Assembly (NCBI RefSeq): GCF_000003195.3
Contig: NC_012873.2
Coordinates: forward strand, 6,843,894 to 6,907,893
Reading direction: 5' to 3'
Source: Sorghum bicolor
Lineage: Eukaryota; Streptophyta; Magnoliopsida; Poales; Poaceae
Length of the DNA stretch: 64,000 bases
Below, piece after piece: positions 1 through 10,119 of the stretch. The first letter of the stretch is position 1, and each line of letters starts with the position of its first letter. The translations under genes were made by a program, and so were the position numbers. A model generated the notes under the pieces. It was given only the letters and a program-made list of their open reading frames with translations. It had not been told where the DNA came from and did no database searches.

Positions 1-18
1 GAAACTAAACAAGGCCTT
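1..18. mobile_element. 3' end of a Tourist-like MITE cut by the window edge
   Basis: The first bases (gaaactaaacaaggcc) match the right terminus of the ggccttgtttagtt MITE family that recurs through the window, for example at 16187-16417 and 60253-60492. Only the terminus is present because the window begins inside the element. Confidence 0.5.
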
Positions 19-312
19 GAGTTGTGTACCTTTGTCCCTTTTTCTCTTAATGAAAAACGGACACAAACTTGGTCATGAAAAATCTGGTACAAGTAGCTAT
101 GGACATTCAGTTCCACAATTCTTTCAAAATGCATAGTACTATATGAATTTCTATTCCTATTACAAGGAATGCAACTACCAATTGCACATCTGTGTATCAT
201 GGGGATTACCAAAGAGCATGCTGTTGTGTTCTGCATAAAAACTTTTACTCACGCCAAATATTCTTTTTCTATAAGACTATAATATTAGTTTCAAGTATAG
301 CCCATACTTTAG

Positions 313-602
313 ACCTTATTTAGTTCCCCTAAAGTTTATTCACTATCCTATCGCATGTTTGAACACATGCATGAGTATTAAATATAGACTAAAAATAACT
401 AATTACATAAATTCTCGATTATTTTGCGAGACGAATCTTTTAAACCTAATTAATCCATGATTTAACAATGTGGTGCTATAGTCTCGCAAAAAAATAAAGC
501 TAATCAAACTTAATAAATTCGTCTCGTGGAGTACCGAAAACTTTTATAATTTATTTATTATTACTATTTGAATACTCTCATATAACACCTTAATATAACA
601 GG
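313..602. mobile_element. Tourist-like MITE relative, degenerate
   Basis: It begins gaccttatttagttccc and carries family hallmarks: a tattaaatatagac block, gagacgaatcttttaaacctaatta and an attcgtctcg block. No clean right terminus is visible, so the end is approximate. Related longer copies lie at 23600-23856 and 41503-41790. Confidence 0.4.
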
Positions 603-606
603 CGAT

Positions 607-1018
607 GTGACACCCCAAAACTTAACACCCTGAATTTAAACCAGGTCTAAATGTGGCTTCTTGCAGTTTGAATATACGATTCTAAAATTTTGATTATTAT
701 GTAATCTGTAACTTTGAATATGTGTTTCTAAAATTTGACATGCCCATAACCTAAAATCATGAACTTATATTTCTGTAATTTAGCATTATGCAAGACCTAT
801 ACCACATCTCTACTCCTAAAAGAGTCACTAGGACCCGTTTACCGCTAGCATGGTGAAGCCGACCATCTCATGCCTCTCTATAATTTTTAGCGCTTAGCTA
901 AAGTGAACTGCAAGTTGGGCTTACAAGATGTTTGACCATTTTCTTTCAGTTGCCTATGTCTGAACTCGAATGGATACCATAATACTCACAAGGCATTTTT
1001 TTGATATGATAACTGCAA
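607..1018. other. Intergenic sequence; possible LTR-edge fragment
   Basis: The stretch opens with tgtgacaccccaaaac, which resembles the edge of gypsy LTRs that start or end with tgtcacaccc or gggtgtgaca. No partner terminus, reading frame or target duplication was found, so this is only a weak suggestion. Confidence 0.2.
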
Positions 1019-1022
1019 AATA

Positions 1023-1245
1023 CTCAATCTATCTCAAATTATAATATGTTTGACTTTTTTTGACACTAAGTTTCGTCTTATTTAAAACTTTGTGTAAAAT
1101 ATCACTTCTTTTATGGTGATTGGTTTATTAATAAAAGTTCTTCATAAATGACTTAAAATTGACTATATTTATATATTTTTTTTGAATAAGAGGAGTGGTC
1201 AAATATCAAAAAAGTGAAATGTTTTATAATTTTGGATAGAAAGAG
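1023..1245. mobile_element. Stowaway MITE (mariner type)
   Basis: The left end ctcaatctatctcaaattat pairs with the reverse complement of the right end ataattttggatagaaagag. Both ends are flanked by TA (1021-1022 and 1246-1247), the target duplication expected for Stowaway elements. About 223 bp, non-coding. Confidence 0.65.
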
Positions 1246-1423
1246 TATGAAGGATGATTTAGATTTTAACACCCATAGCAACGCACGAGTCCTATCTCAA
1301 TATAAAGAGGTACACGATATAGGAGTATGTTGGAAAGTACCCGAAGATAGAAACCCAATATTTCAAGATCAAATCCAGATGCCCCAATTATTCCAAGACA
1401 CTATTCCAAAACATCAATTTAGG

Positions 1424-1570
1424 CCTTGTTTAGTTGGAATTTTTTTTGGCTTTGGCTATTATAGCATTTTTGTTTGTATTTGGTAAATATTGTTCATTAT
1501 AGACTAACCAGGTTTAAAAGATTCGTCTCATAAATTACAGGTAAACTATACAATTAGTTATTTTTTTATT
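1424..1570. mobile_element. Truncated Tourist-like MITE
   Basis: It starts ggccttgtttagttgg and continues through the family's gattcgtctcataaattacaggtaaac block. The right half (the Tourist gatgtgacggagaatcttg part) is missing, so this is a 3'-truncated copy. Confidence 0.5.
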
Positions 1571-1805
1571 CATATTAGCAAATATGCGCGTGCGACACTC
1601 ACGTGTATATCAAAAACTATTTCAAATACAATGAAAATAGTAATTGAATTATCGATATATCAATTTGTGTATATTTCATCAACAATTTTTTAAATATAAA
1701 AATATTATATTAAATCCCTTATTTAATCCATAAAATGTTAATAACATTTACAGGAGTGACACTAGTCTAGGTGAGGGCCAATGTTCACACAGTCAATTTT
1801 CTGGT

Positions 1806-2278
1806 AGGGCGGTCATGGTGAAGTTGCCATTCAGCTATGACACCGTGCGGTCTTAGACACAGTTCTAAATTGTCCTTAATATGATAATGATTCCACCATA
1901 CTAAGACAATATAAATATATTAACTCATACACTGCCATATGCTTTGTTTTTGCGGGTTCAGTTAAAAGTAGATCGTCGAACTTATGAGTTAAGTGCAATC
2001 AAATAATTTGTCTGAATAAAAAATAAAATAAATATAAACAAAAAATAAAATAAATATAAACATTATAGAACCGTAAGAGAATTCCAAACGAACCTTCTAT
2101 TTATTGGCAACACTTGTTTTTTGTAATTGTGCGATTGTCTCTATAGGTCTCTGATCTTGCCTCGTGTCCGTCGCAGCACGCATGGGCGGCTGCTCAGGGG
2201 ATGATATGTGCTCGCTGCACACAGTTGCCCACCCGCACGTAACATGCATCCGACCGTCGCCGCCATAGTTGCCGGAAC
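1806..2278. repeat. Tandem non-coding duplication, copy 1
   Basis: A block from gcggtcatggtgaag to gttgccggaa reappears at 2416-3066 at high similarity. Shared stretches include cttagacacagttctaaa, gataatgattccaccatact, ttaactcatacactg and cacccgc...catccgaccgt. This copy lacks the small hAT element found in copy 2 and so preserves the empty site (gtgctcgctgcacacagttgccc). No open frame is conserved between the copies. A short internal duplication of aaaaataaaataaatataaac is present near 2020-2060. Confidence 0.75.
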
Positions 2279-2415
2279 CGGCCGCTCTATTATCGTTTTT
2301 GAAATCTAGGAGGAATCCTAGGCGGAGTCTTACATCTTATATCATATAAGATCACGAGTGACGTAGGACTTATATAGCACGATGTTTAGATTATAATGGT
2401 TAGTCAAATTCGGTT

Positions 2416-3066
2416 AGAGCGGTCATGGTGGAGCTGTCGTTCAGCTATGACACCATGCAGTCTTAGACACAGTTCTAAACTACTCATAATATGATAATGA
2501 TTCCACCATACTAATACGATATAAATATATTAACTCATACACTGTTATATGTTTTGTTTTTGTTGGTGCAGTTAAAAGTAGATCAACCAGAACTTATGAG
2601 TCGTGTGCAATCAATAATTTGTCTAAATAAAAATTAAAATAAACATAAATAAAATAAATATAAACATTATAGAACCGCAAGAGAAATCCAAACGAACGTT
2701 TTGTTTACTGGCAACACTCGATTTTTGTAATCGTGCGATTGCCTCTGTAGGTCTATGATCTTGCCTCACGTCCATCTTTGGAAATCGCAGCATGCACAGA
2801 CGGTTGCTCAGGAGATGATATGTGCCTGTTGCACATTAGCGGAGCCAAAAGCTTTTATGAGCCTGAACAATTTTTATTAAGCAAAATATTTAGCTAGAAA
2901 ATTATAGAGTTTTGTTTTGATATAAATTTTTTTTCCTTTTGAATGTCTCCGATGAGCCCGGCCGGCCGCCCGGTGTGGCCAGGCGGTGGCTCCGCCAGTG
3001 CTGTTGCATGCAGTTGCCCACCCGCCCACAGTATACATCCGACCGTAGCCGCAACATTTGCCGGAA
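2416..3066. repeat. Tandem non-coding duplication, copy 2 (with hAT insertion)
   Basis: Second copy of the block at 1806-2278, colinear up to 2833 and resuming at 3001 after the 167-bp element at 2834-3000 plus its 8-bp target duplication. Confidence 0.75.
2834..3000. mobile_element. Small non-autonomous hAT element with 8-bp TSD
   Basis: Terminal inverted repeats are cattagcggagcca at the left and tggctccgccagtg at the right (reverse complement cactggcggagcca). The element is flanked by an exact 8-bp duplication, ctgttgca (2826-2833 and 3001-3008). TIR and TSD length fit hAT elements. Removing it restores the sequence of the paralogous copy near 2205, which confirms a real insertion. Confidence 0.85.
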
Positions 3067-3225
3067 TCAAACGGTTATTAAACAGGAAGGAGAACCGTCT
3101 CAAAAAAAAACTCGCTCTTTTAATAAGAGATGATGATGAATAATAATGATGATAATAACGATGATATGATTTATTATCTTATATATGCGTTTAAAGATTT
3201 AATACGACAAAGAATTTTTAAAAAA

Positions 3226-3250
3226 AAAATTGAACTAAACAAGACCTGAT
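3226..3250. mobile_element. Right-end remnant of a Tourist-like MITE
   Basis: ttgaactaaacaagacct matches the right terminus of the ggccttgtttagtt family. The rest of the element is missing. Confidence 0.4.
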
Positions 3251-3301
3251 TCCAAGCCACAACAAACGATTTCCCAGCTGGTTGCTCCAGCGATGGCGTT
3301 A

Positions 3302-3954
3302 GAGCATCTCCAAGGGACTTTGCAAATGAATTTTGCATTTGGTGTTGTTTGCAAAGTCTCAAACTCATTTGCAAAGTCTAAAAATAGTCAAACTTCAAGG
3401 GACTTTGCATTTAGATTTGGCAAACCCAAAGTATGGACTCCACCTTCGATTTTTTTTTCACCGATCGCGCCCGCGCGTTTTTTTCCCTTCGCGCCATTTT
3501 GACGTACGTCGTGCGTGCCAGTCGCCGCCCAGGCCAGGTCCGCGCCAGTTGCCGCCCAGCCCAGGTCTTCGCGCCAGTCGCCGCCCAGCCCAGGCCACAT
3601 TCGTCGTTCGTCACCGTCGTCGTTGGCGTCAGTTTGGCTCCATCCACCTACGGCAGCTGGAGGGACGGCGGGCACGCACGGCAGCTGGAGGGCGGGCGCG
3701 CGCGGCAGGGAGGGCGGACGGGCGTAGAGAAAATCGCGCAGGGTGGGGGGCGGGGGGACAGAGTCCGACGTGGAAGGCCAAAATTGTAGATGCAAAGTGG
3801 TGGGAAGGTTTGCATATATGCAAAGCCTCAACCTCTATTTGCAAAGTTAACCAAATTGCAAACCTTATTTGCAAAACCATTGGAGAGGTATTTTCTACTC
3901 TTTTTTGCAAATAGAGCAATGCAAAGTTTGTTTGCAAAGCCCTTGGAGATGCTC
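3302..3954. mobile_element. PIF/Harbinger (Tourist) non-autonomous element with GC-rich core
   Basis: The left end gagcatctccaagggacttt and the right end reverse complement gagcatctccaagggctttg form inverted repeats of about 25 bp, extended by several tttgcaaa subterminal motifs. TTA flanks both sides (3299-3301 and 3955-3957), as expected for PIF/Harbinger. The core at about 3465-3780 is very GC-rich and contains a short tandem repeat of a gccgcccagcccagg unit, unlike the AT-rich arms. It may be captured host DNA; I do not recognise its source. Open frames here are low-complexity. Confidence 0.8.
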
Positions 3955-3957
3955 TTA

Positions 3958-4438
3958 TAGGACACGAGAGATGTGAGGGCGCGCGCGCTTGGCGGTAGGT
4001 GCATTTTTTCTATCCTTCCTCGACCCTTAGGCCCGCCGCGCCTTGGACTCGTCTCGCCCGCGGCCGATCTCCTCCGTCCGCTCGCCGCGCCGCAACCCGG
4101 AGAGGAGACTGAGCTCGGTCGAGCACCACCTGGGGCCCAGCGTCCTCGCGACCATCTCCGGCACGGCGTCCGCACTCTGCAGCCTCGGTGTCCCTGCGAC
4201 CGTCGCTGCTGTCCTGCGTCGCCACTCGCCACTTTGGCCGGCGACGAGCACCACCAGGACACTAGGTATTCCCTCCCCTTGGTCCTCCCTTCCTGCTGTG
4301 CGAAGCCGTGCGCCCAGACATTGACGTAATTCATAGGTAAAAACCGTGCGCCCAAACCCTTACTGTTCGTAATCGGATCTGAATCTAATTACAGGTGTAT
4401 ATGCATGTATTATGCCTACTAACTTCGATTGCTTTGCA
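3958..4438 (+). other. GC-rich stretch upstream of the TPX2-like exons; possible 5' UTR exon
   Basis: Positions 4010-4270 are GC-rich and typical in composition of grass 5' leaders or first exons. Several weak open frames exist but none joins convincingly to the TPX2-like coding frame. A possible donor (ctag|gtattc) lies near 4266. It could be the leader of the gene at 4493-7669 or an unrelated remnant. Confidence 0.25.
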
Positions 4439-4492
4439 AAAATTATTGGGTGTACATGTGTACACCCATGTCCTTTACTGGGTCCGCCCCTG
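4439..4492. mobile_element. 3' terminus of a hAT-type element
   Basis: aattattgggtgtacatgtg through ctgggtccgcccctg matches the right end of the complete hAT element at 48691-49540 (aattattaggtgtacatctg ... ctgtgtccgccagtg). The left terminus was not found between here and 3957, so only the right end is evident. It directly abuts the first recognisable exon of the TPX2-like gene and supplies in-frame ATG codons at 4456 and 4468. Confidence 0.65.
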
Positions 4493-7400
4493 CCAGTGGG
4501 AAGCCCGCAATGCCTAGCTTAGGGGGCCAGGGTGAGGAAGAGCATGGGGAGAAGGGCAATGAGGACAACTCAGGGGAGAGCGAGGTGATCAACCCGCCAG
4601 AAGAGGCTAGCGGGGAGGCCACCTCGCCTATGGAGGGCAGGAAGCCTCGCCTTGGACTTTCCAAGGTGAGGCTCTTGACAGCGATGTCTTGTAATGCTTT
4701 TGTTCTTCATCTACAGTTGTGCTGATTGCCATTTCGTTCATTATAATATATAACTTTTAGGGGAATCAAAGCCATGGACCTAAGGCTATCAAATCCAAGA
4801 GCCCAAGGAGTGGAGATGAAGGTCAGGCAAGGAGAAAAGGGGTGAATTCTTCTCTTCCTAAGGCACCCATTGTCCAGGTGTCCCATGGTGACGCTGGTGT
4901 CGGCAGTAATGTAAGCAGTTCTACATTATGATGCACTATGTTTCAATATCTTCACTGGTCAGCGAAAGAGCCTGTAGCCTAGTGGTTGCAAGCGCTTTAG
5001 TAGCATCTCCGGGTCCTGAGTTCGACCTCGTGGAAGTGAATTTAGGCGGGTTAAAAAAAAATCCCCTCGTCAGCAAAGCTGGGTTTCAGGGATTTTCTCA
5101 GCTTGCAAGGCTGAGGTCTTCTACCTTATAATAGCAATGCCCTGGGCCCTGGGAGAGGTCATACCCCTGGCGGGTTGATGTTTAAATATATTCACTAGTT
5201 ATGTGGATATCTAGAATCAGCTTCCTGCCCAATCCAGTTGGATCTTACATGACTTGTTTCACTTTTATGTTTTATCAGAAAGCTGGCAAGACCTTATACA
5301 TGTTGACTTGTTTCACTTTTATCAGAAAGCTGGCAAGAATGAATCTCGCTCATCTCCCATGGATGCAACATTGCTGGATGACTCCAAGTAAGTTGCTTCT
5401 TTCCTTTCTATTAAGATCAGAATATCTTGGGAGAAGGAATGTAGTAATAGACTAATAGTGTATTAGCATTATATGCCCCGAATGAATATGTTCACCACAA
5501 ATTATGGTACTGGAGAACTCTAGACTAATAGTGCATTAGTATATATGGCCCGAATGAATATGTTCACCATGAATTACAGTACTGGAGAACTCTACCAGAA
5601 ACATCATTTAGAGCCCCCAGTAGGAATAGTATGTGCACGTGAGTTCGACAGTGTGTCCATGCTACGCATCTGGGATATGTGCATAAATTTGTGCCCGCTG
5701 CTTGTAAAACAGAAAGCAACCATGCTAAAAAAAAGTCATTCTATAGCTTCATATGGCATAAACATATGCACACAGTTATATATTTGAAGAGTCGCGTATG
5801 CTATTTATATTTTAACTCAAATCCAGGGAGAAAAGGAAAACTCAAAAGCCATCAGCACAGCTCTCTTCCATCAAAAGAGATGAAGAACAGTCAAATGGTG
5901 AGAGTGCAAAACCTCGAAAAGTTGGCAGCACTCCATCATATGGTTTCACCTTCAAGTGTGACGAGAGATCTGAAAAAAGAAGAGAGGTAACACTGTCTTT
6001 AGCTGTTTTATTTGCTGATTGCATTTTGAAATATGCTTTTGCCAACTTTGTTTACCCAATTCTGCAATCAAACAGTTCTATTCGAAGCTTGAGGAGAAGA
6101 TTCAAGCAAGAGAGTTAGAAATAAGCAATTTGCAAGAGAAATCAAAGGTACCCTTATGTTCCTTTCTTTTGGGAAATGCTGCCTTCCAACATCACATCTC
6201 TTATGTTGCTTGCTGATATATTTCTGTAAAATGCACAGGAAACTGAAGAAGCAGAACTCAAAATGTTGAGAAAGAGTTTGAATTTCAAGGCAACACCAAT
6301 GCCAAGCTTCTATAAGGAACCAACTCCTGCCAAGGTTGAATTGAAAAAGGTAACTTAGTGATCATGTCATGGCTAGCTACAGTATCTTATACTTTGAGTG
6401 AACTCATGACTGACATGCCTTATGAGCATGTGTGGAATCATCACTCATACAGTGTAAATTCCATCAGTTTTAGTCACCAACAGCCTTTCCTGCCTTTTCG
6501 GAATATATATTTCACACAATCATTTTAAAAGAGGAGGTGAAGTTGAAACTACCATATAGTTTAGCTGGAACCTGGAAGCCTTATTTTTTTTCTGATGTAA
6601 AAACCTGGTATCTGAGTGGAGATTGTAACCGCAGTTGGTACTTTGTTTTTCTCTATTTATGACTTTATATTGTCATCATTCTTTGGTGTTTTGCTGATAT
6701 GATTGTTTAGTCCACATATTGCATTTAAAATTAGCCAAGCATTGCACCAGAAAACCTTGTCAAAAATGGATGAGGAGCCAAATTATACTCAGCAACTACC
6801 AGGCTTGCATAACAGACTAGATACTCAAATGTATCTTACGAATTTAGTTTTGATATGTGTAGTAGAAGCTAACGGGCCTGCTATCTTACTGATTAGCAGG
6901 GCTCAAGTAGCACTCAAGGTCCTGGGTTCGACCCCCTTTGTCGGCTGTGGTCCTGAGTTATATGTGTAACCACCTTAGTTGCTTTCAGCGAGAGTGCGCA
7001 TGGACACAAGCATGTGTACTGGGCACTCGGTGGCATGTCTATGGCAGCCGCAGCCGCAGCCGCTCTTTGGGTTGTTTTTCTGTCTGAGCACGAGAAGCTT
7101 CTTAAATCTTAAAGCAATGCCGTGGTGGGGCAGTTTTTCCTCTGCATGTCTTTTTGATATGTGTAGTAGAAGAGTCTTTCTTTTGTCTACATGCACATAT
7201 ACTACTGGACAAATATGGAGTTTGTATTTCAAACAAATCTCATGTGTTTCGGCATTGATATTTGTTGTAGACCCCCCCAACCAGAGCTAAATCACCAAAG
7301 CTTGGTCGTTCTAAAAACAAGTCCACACCAGAGACTGAAGAAAATACTACTATGGACCAATCTGCCCGTCTGAGCCTTGAGGAAAAGGTTTCTCAAAATG

Positions 7401-7669
7401 GTGTGAAAAAATCAACCCCGTTGAATTCAGCAAAGAAGCCCCAGAGGAAGTCACTCCCCAGACTGCCATCTGAAGAAACTGGTCCGCTCGATGCCACCTC
7501 AAGGCAGCTAAAGAACACCAAACTGAATGCAGTTAATACTCAGGAGACAGGATCTGCTACAGAACAGGTACAAGGAAGTGAGACGAAAACAGATTCTGTT
7601 CAGGGGCCAATTGAAGCTGGAGCTAATCCTGATGAACAAGACGTCGCCGAACAGAGTGTCGTTTACTGA
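4493..7669 (+). CDS. TPX2-domain / WVD2-like microtubule-associated protein, 5' end uncertain
   Basis: Seven exons with GT-AG borders are readable: about 4493-4665, 4761-4910, 5326-5387, 5827-5986, 6076-6147, 6239-6349 and 7271-7669 (stop TGA). Frames join exactly at every junction. Exons four to seven encode the TPX2 C-terminal signature: [20 protein letters not shown], then [49 protein letters not shown] and [15 protein letters not shown]. This pattern is characteristic of plant WVD2/WDL proteins, which bind and bundle cortical microtubules. The first and last exons are acidic, Ser/Pro-rich linkers. The usual N-terminal exon of the family is not identifiable. A native-looking start is ATG 4510; alternatives at 4456 and 4468 lie in hAT sequence. 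The gene may be a 5'-truncated duplicate, or an upstream exon may exist that I cannot recognise. The intact downstream frame argues against old decay. Confidence 0.8.
4960..5184 (+). mobile_element. tRNA-derived SINE with 15-bp target duplication
   Basis: It carries an A-box-like gtagcctagtggttgcaagc and a B-box-like gggtcctgagttcgacc, the RNA polymerase III promoter of tRNA-derived SINEs. It is flanked by imperfect 15-bp repeats, aatatcttcactggt (4945-4959) and aatatattcactagt (5185-5199). It lies in intron 2 of the TPX2-like gene, in the same orientation. The layout resembles the Au-SINE type of grasses (inference). Confidence 0.75.
5269..5335 (+). repeat. Duplicated splice-acceptor segment
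   Basis: ttgtttcacttttat...atcagaaagctggcaaga occurs twice in direct order (about 5256-5290 and 5308-5338). Both copies contain an acceptor-like tatcag|aaagctggcaag. Only the downstream acceptor (exon start 5326) continues the TPX2-like reading frame. Confidence 0.6.
5449..5593. repeat. 73-bp tandem duplication in TPX2-like intron 3
   Basis: agactaatagtgtattag...gtactggagaactct is repeated once in tandem with period 73 (starts 5449 and 5522) with a few substitutions. Intronic, no coding sign. Confidence 0.6.
6869..7151 (+). mobile_element. SINE-like retroposon with 21-bp exact target duplication
   Basis: The unit contains a B-box-like ggtcctgggttcgacccc and is bracketed by an exact 21-bp direct repeat starting ttttgatatgtgtagtag (6848-6868 and 7152-7172). 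A long exact TSD plus a Pol III-type box indicates retroposition of a tRNA-derived SINE. It sits in the last intron of the TPX2-like gene, about 120 bp upstream of the last exon. Confidence 0.75.
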
Positions 7670-8955
7670 AGATCACGGTGACCAAAATCAACTGATTTGT
7701 GATGGATGGTGGTGTGCCTCATCTTTGTATAATATTGTGCTTGCCTGCTAGAGTACCTTGTGCCTGTATTATGTTATGTGATATATACTCCTGTTTGTTT
7801 TCCTGGAATTGAGCCTTGTATGCTGTTTATCAATCTAGAAAGCTTTTGTTCATAATCTACAGAGATATCCAAATTGCCCAAAGTCATTTGCAGTTGGTGG
7901 CAAATGCATTCATCATAACCTCCTAATACAGCAAGTCCTAGCGGTAGTGCCTGCAAATGATAACATCCTAATTCTGCAGCCCTGATTAATGAGATTTCAT
8001 TTCAATATCCAGGGCTCTAGGCCATAGCAAGAGAATACTGAACCTGAACTTGTGGTCTTGCACCAATTTTTTTTTAAAAAAAACTTTTTGCCTGTGTACT
8101 TGAAACTGCTTCGTACCTTAGAACCTGTGCCTCCTAATCCAAATGTACCTTTTTATTTTTCAGAATTAACCCCTTCTGTGATGAAGAATCCCCTGATCTA
8201 GTTAGGATTGACATTCTACTGAACTACTCACCGGATTTCAGACTGAATGACTAGCTCGATGAGAACACCTCTAGAAAATGCTGATTAAAAGTAGTTTCAG
8301 GTTATTTGCAGAAGTTTTTTTCCCCTCATCAGGCGAGCTCACTAATTGATAATTTGAACTTCGATTGTGTACTGGATATTTGTCATCTGCGTAACGTGCC
8401 TATTTTTATCCGCAGAAAGCTAGAGAGTGGGCAAAATCAGCACTCCTACCTAATGGCCTTGGAACTTGCCTGCTAATCGATGAGTGGCTGTGGCTCCTGT
8501 AGTCTGAGATATGCTGCCGGATGGAGCTTGAACAGGTGCTCTCTTCAGTTTGTCATGTGCAATGCTAAGCTCCAGCGAACAGAGCATCATCGGTCGTTTC
8601 GATGATTGAAACCTCTTGGTGGTCACTTCGCTGTATCGAGTGGAATCATTAGCTTCTTGTTCTCGTTTGTATCATTAGCTTCCTGTTCTCGTTCGCTGCC
8701 GATGCATCATAATTTGCTGTTAGCACGAATCTGAATCGCACGTGAACAACACGCAAAAATATGTAATTGGTACATACAAATAAAAATAGGTTTAAGAGCA
8801 CTTACAATGTGCATTTTTATTTTTACAATTTCCAGAATTTAACTTTTGGACAGTGTTTTCACGTAATATATCATTTTTATATAGCTACTAATATAGTTTT
8901 TTTTTGTACACTTGATATGCTTGCAATTTAACTTTATTTTCCTCAAAAAACATAT
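7670..8955 (+). other. 3' flank of the TPX2-like gene
   Basis: The 3' UTR probably begins at 7670. The remaining sequence to about 8955 shows no conserved reading frame, no clear transposon terminus and no RNA gene. Parts near 8400-8700 are less AT-rich and could be extended UTR or a decayed exon. Confidence 0.3.
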
Positions 8956-8963
8956 GCTGTGAC

Positions 8964-9368
8964 TAAACCTGACAGTGGGTTGAGATCCAAACCAAACCCA
9001 CACCAATCCAAAACATATATATGTGAAAGTTAAATCCAAACCAAATTAGACCATGACTTCAATCATCCACACCAAACCAAACCACTTATGCGCTACACCC
9101 ATTAAAATATATTTCCAACCCACCATTTCACCGGCACCTCATGCTATTGTTTATATTTAGCCATAAACAACAGCAAAAAATAAATAAATAGAATAAAAAA
9201 TTATTATAAACTCTATTATTTAGAGCCAAACCAGTTCAGCCCACTTTAATAGGGCCCAAACCAAACTGGTCTAACAGTCTTTTCAGCCCGTTTCAATCCA
9301 AACCAATACAGCCTAAAAATAAAACCAAACTAAAAAACCGGTTTTAACCTAAACCATTGTCAGGTTTA
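8964..9368. mobile_element. hAT MITE with exact 8-bp TSD
   Basis: Termini are taaacctgacagtgggtt at the left and aaccattgtcaggttta at the right, near-perfect inverted repeats. An exact 8-bp duplication gctgtgac flanks both sides (8956-8963 and 9369-9376). The interior is rich in ccaaaccaa motifs and has no open frame. Confidence 0.85.
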
Positions 9369-9630
9369 GCTGTGACTTTTTCAAACAAATTATGCCTCGG
9401 ACTTTCGAACAAACGGACTAGAGAGTAAATCACCCAAGTTTTTTCTTCACGAAAATCTCTACTCCTATAAATTAGGAAGAATAAAAAGAGCTTTTTGGGA
9501 TTACTCTAAAAATGAAACGCAGAAATCACATGTTCGGATGATCCAAAAAATCAGATGCTTAAAGAATGATCCGTGTTAGATATATTGTTTAAGTGTACTC
9601 AATTGAAATAAATTTCCTACCATATACTCC

Positions 9631-9841
9631 CGCTGTCCTATAACACAGTACATTCTATTAATTTTAAGACATATTGAGAGAGCATAAAAAACGCATGTAC
9701 TCTTATTTTATTTTCTAATCAAACGCTATCATTAATGTGATTAATGGTGATTAATTGATAAATAGAAAATATTTAATGTAAAATTAGTTTTGTCCTCTAG
9801 AATACATTATATTTAAGGATAAAGTTTAAATGCTAGAGGGA
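9631..9841. mobile_element. Stowaway-like MITE
   Basis: It begins (TA)ctcccgctgtcctataac and ends gctagagggag(TA), matching Stowaway ends with TA flanks. The internal segment gtcctctagaatacattatatttaaggata recurs inverted at about 18540-18600. Confidence 0.55.
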
Positions 9842-9951
9842 GTAGGATCCAAATAATTCTAATCTATACACTTGAAACTGGTTTCATATTTTTCTGATAT
9901 AAAATAAATTTCCTAAGATTTTCTAAGATTACACCAGATTTTGAGACAATA

Positions 9952-10055
9952 TGCTTATAGTTTATTGAACCTCAACTCCTCAAATACACATTGTCTCGAA
10001 ATAGGTTCAAAACAATGTGTATTTTGAGGATTTAGGGTTCAATAAAATATAAGCA
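9952..10055. repeat. Hairpin-forming inverted repeat downstream of EBF
   Basis: The arm from tgcttatagtttattgaacc to tacacattg is inverted as caatgtgtattttgagg to ataaaatataagca. The arms are about 43 bp with few mismatches, around a loop of roughly 18 bp. It lies just beyond the predicted poly(A) site of the EBF gene. It may be a foldback MITE or a small-RNA hairpin. Confidence 0.6.
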
Positions 10056-10119
10056 CATCCCATAGAATCTACTTGCAGGCAGAGAAATGTTATAAATACA
10101 AGACAAGCACAAAGTTTCA

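Noticed and set aside
3333..3914. 193-aa frame over the Harbinger element
   Set aside because: It spans both TIR-proximal repeats and the GC-rich core of a non-autonomous element; no family resemblance.
6895..6935. tRNA-like B-box, possible tRNA gene
   Set aside because: No cloverleaf can be drawn and the sequence is inside a unit with a 21-bp target duplication, so it is a SINE.
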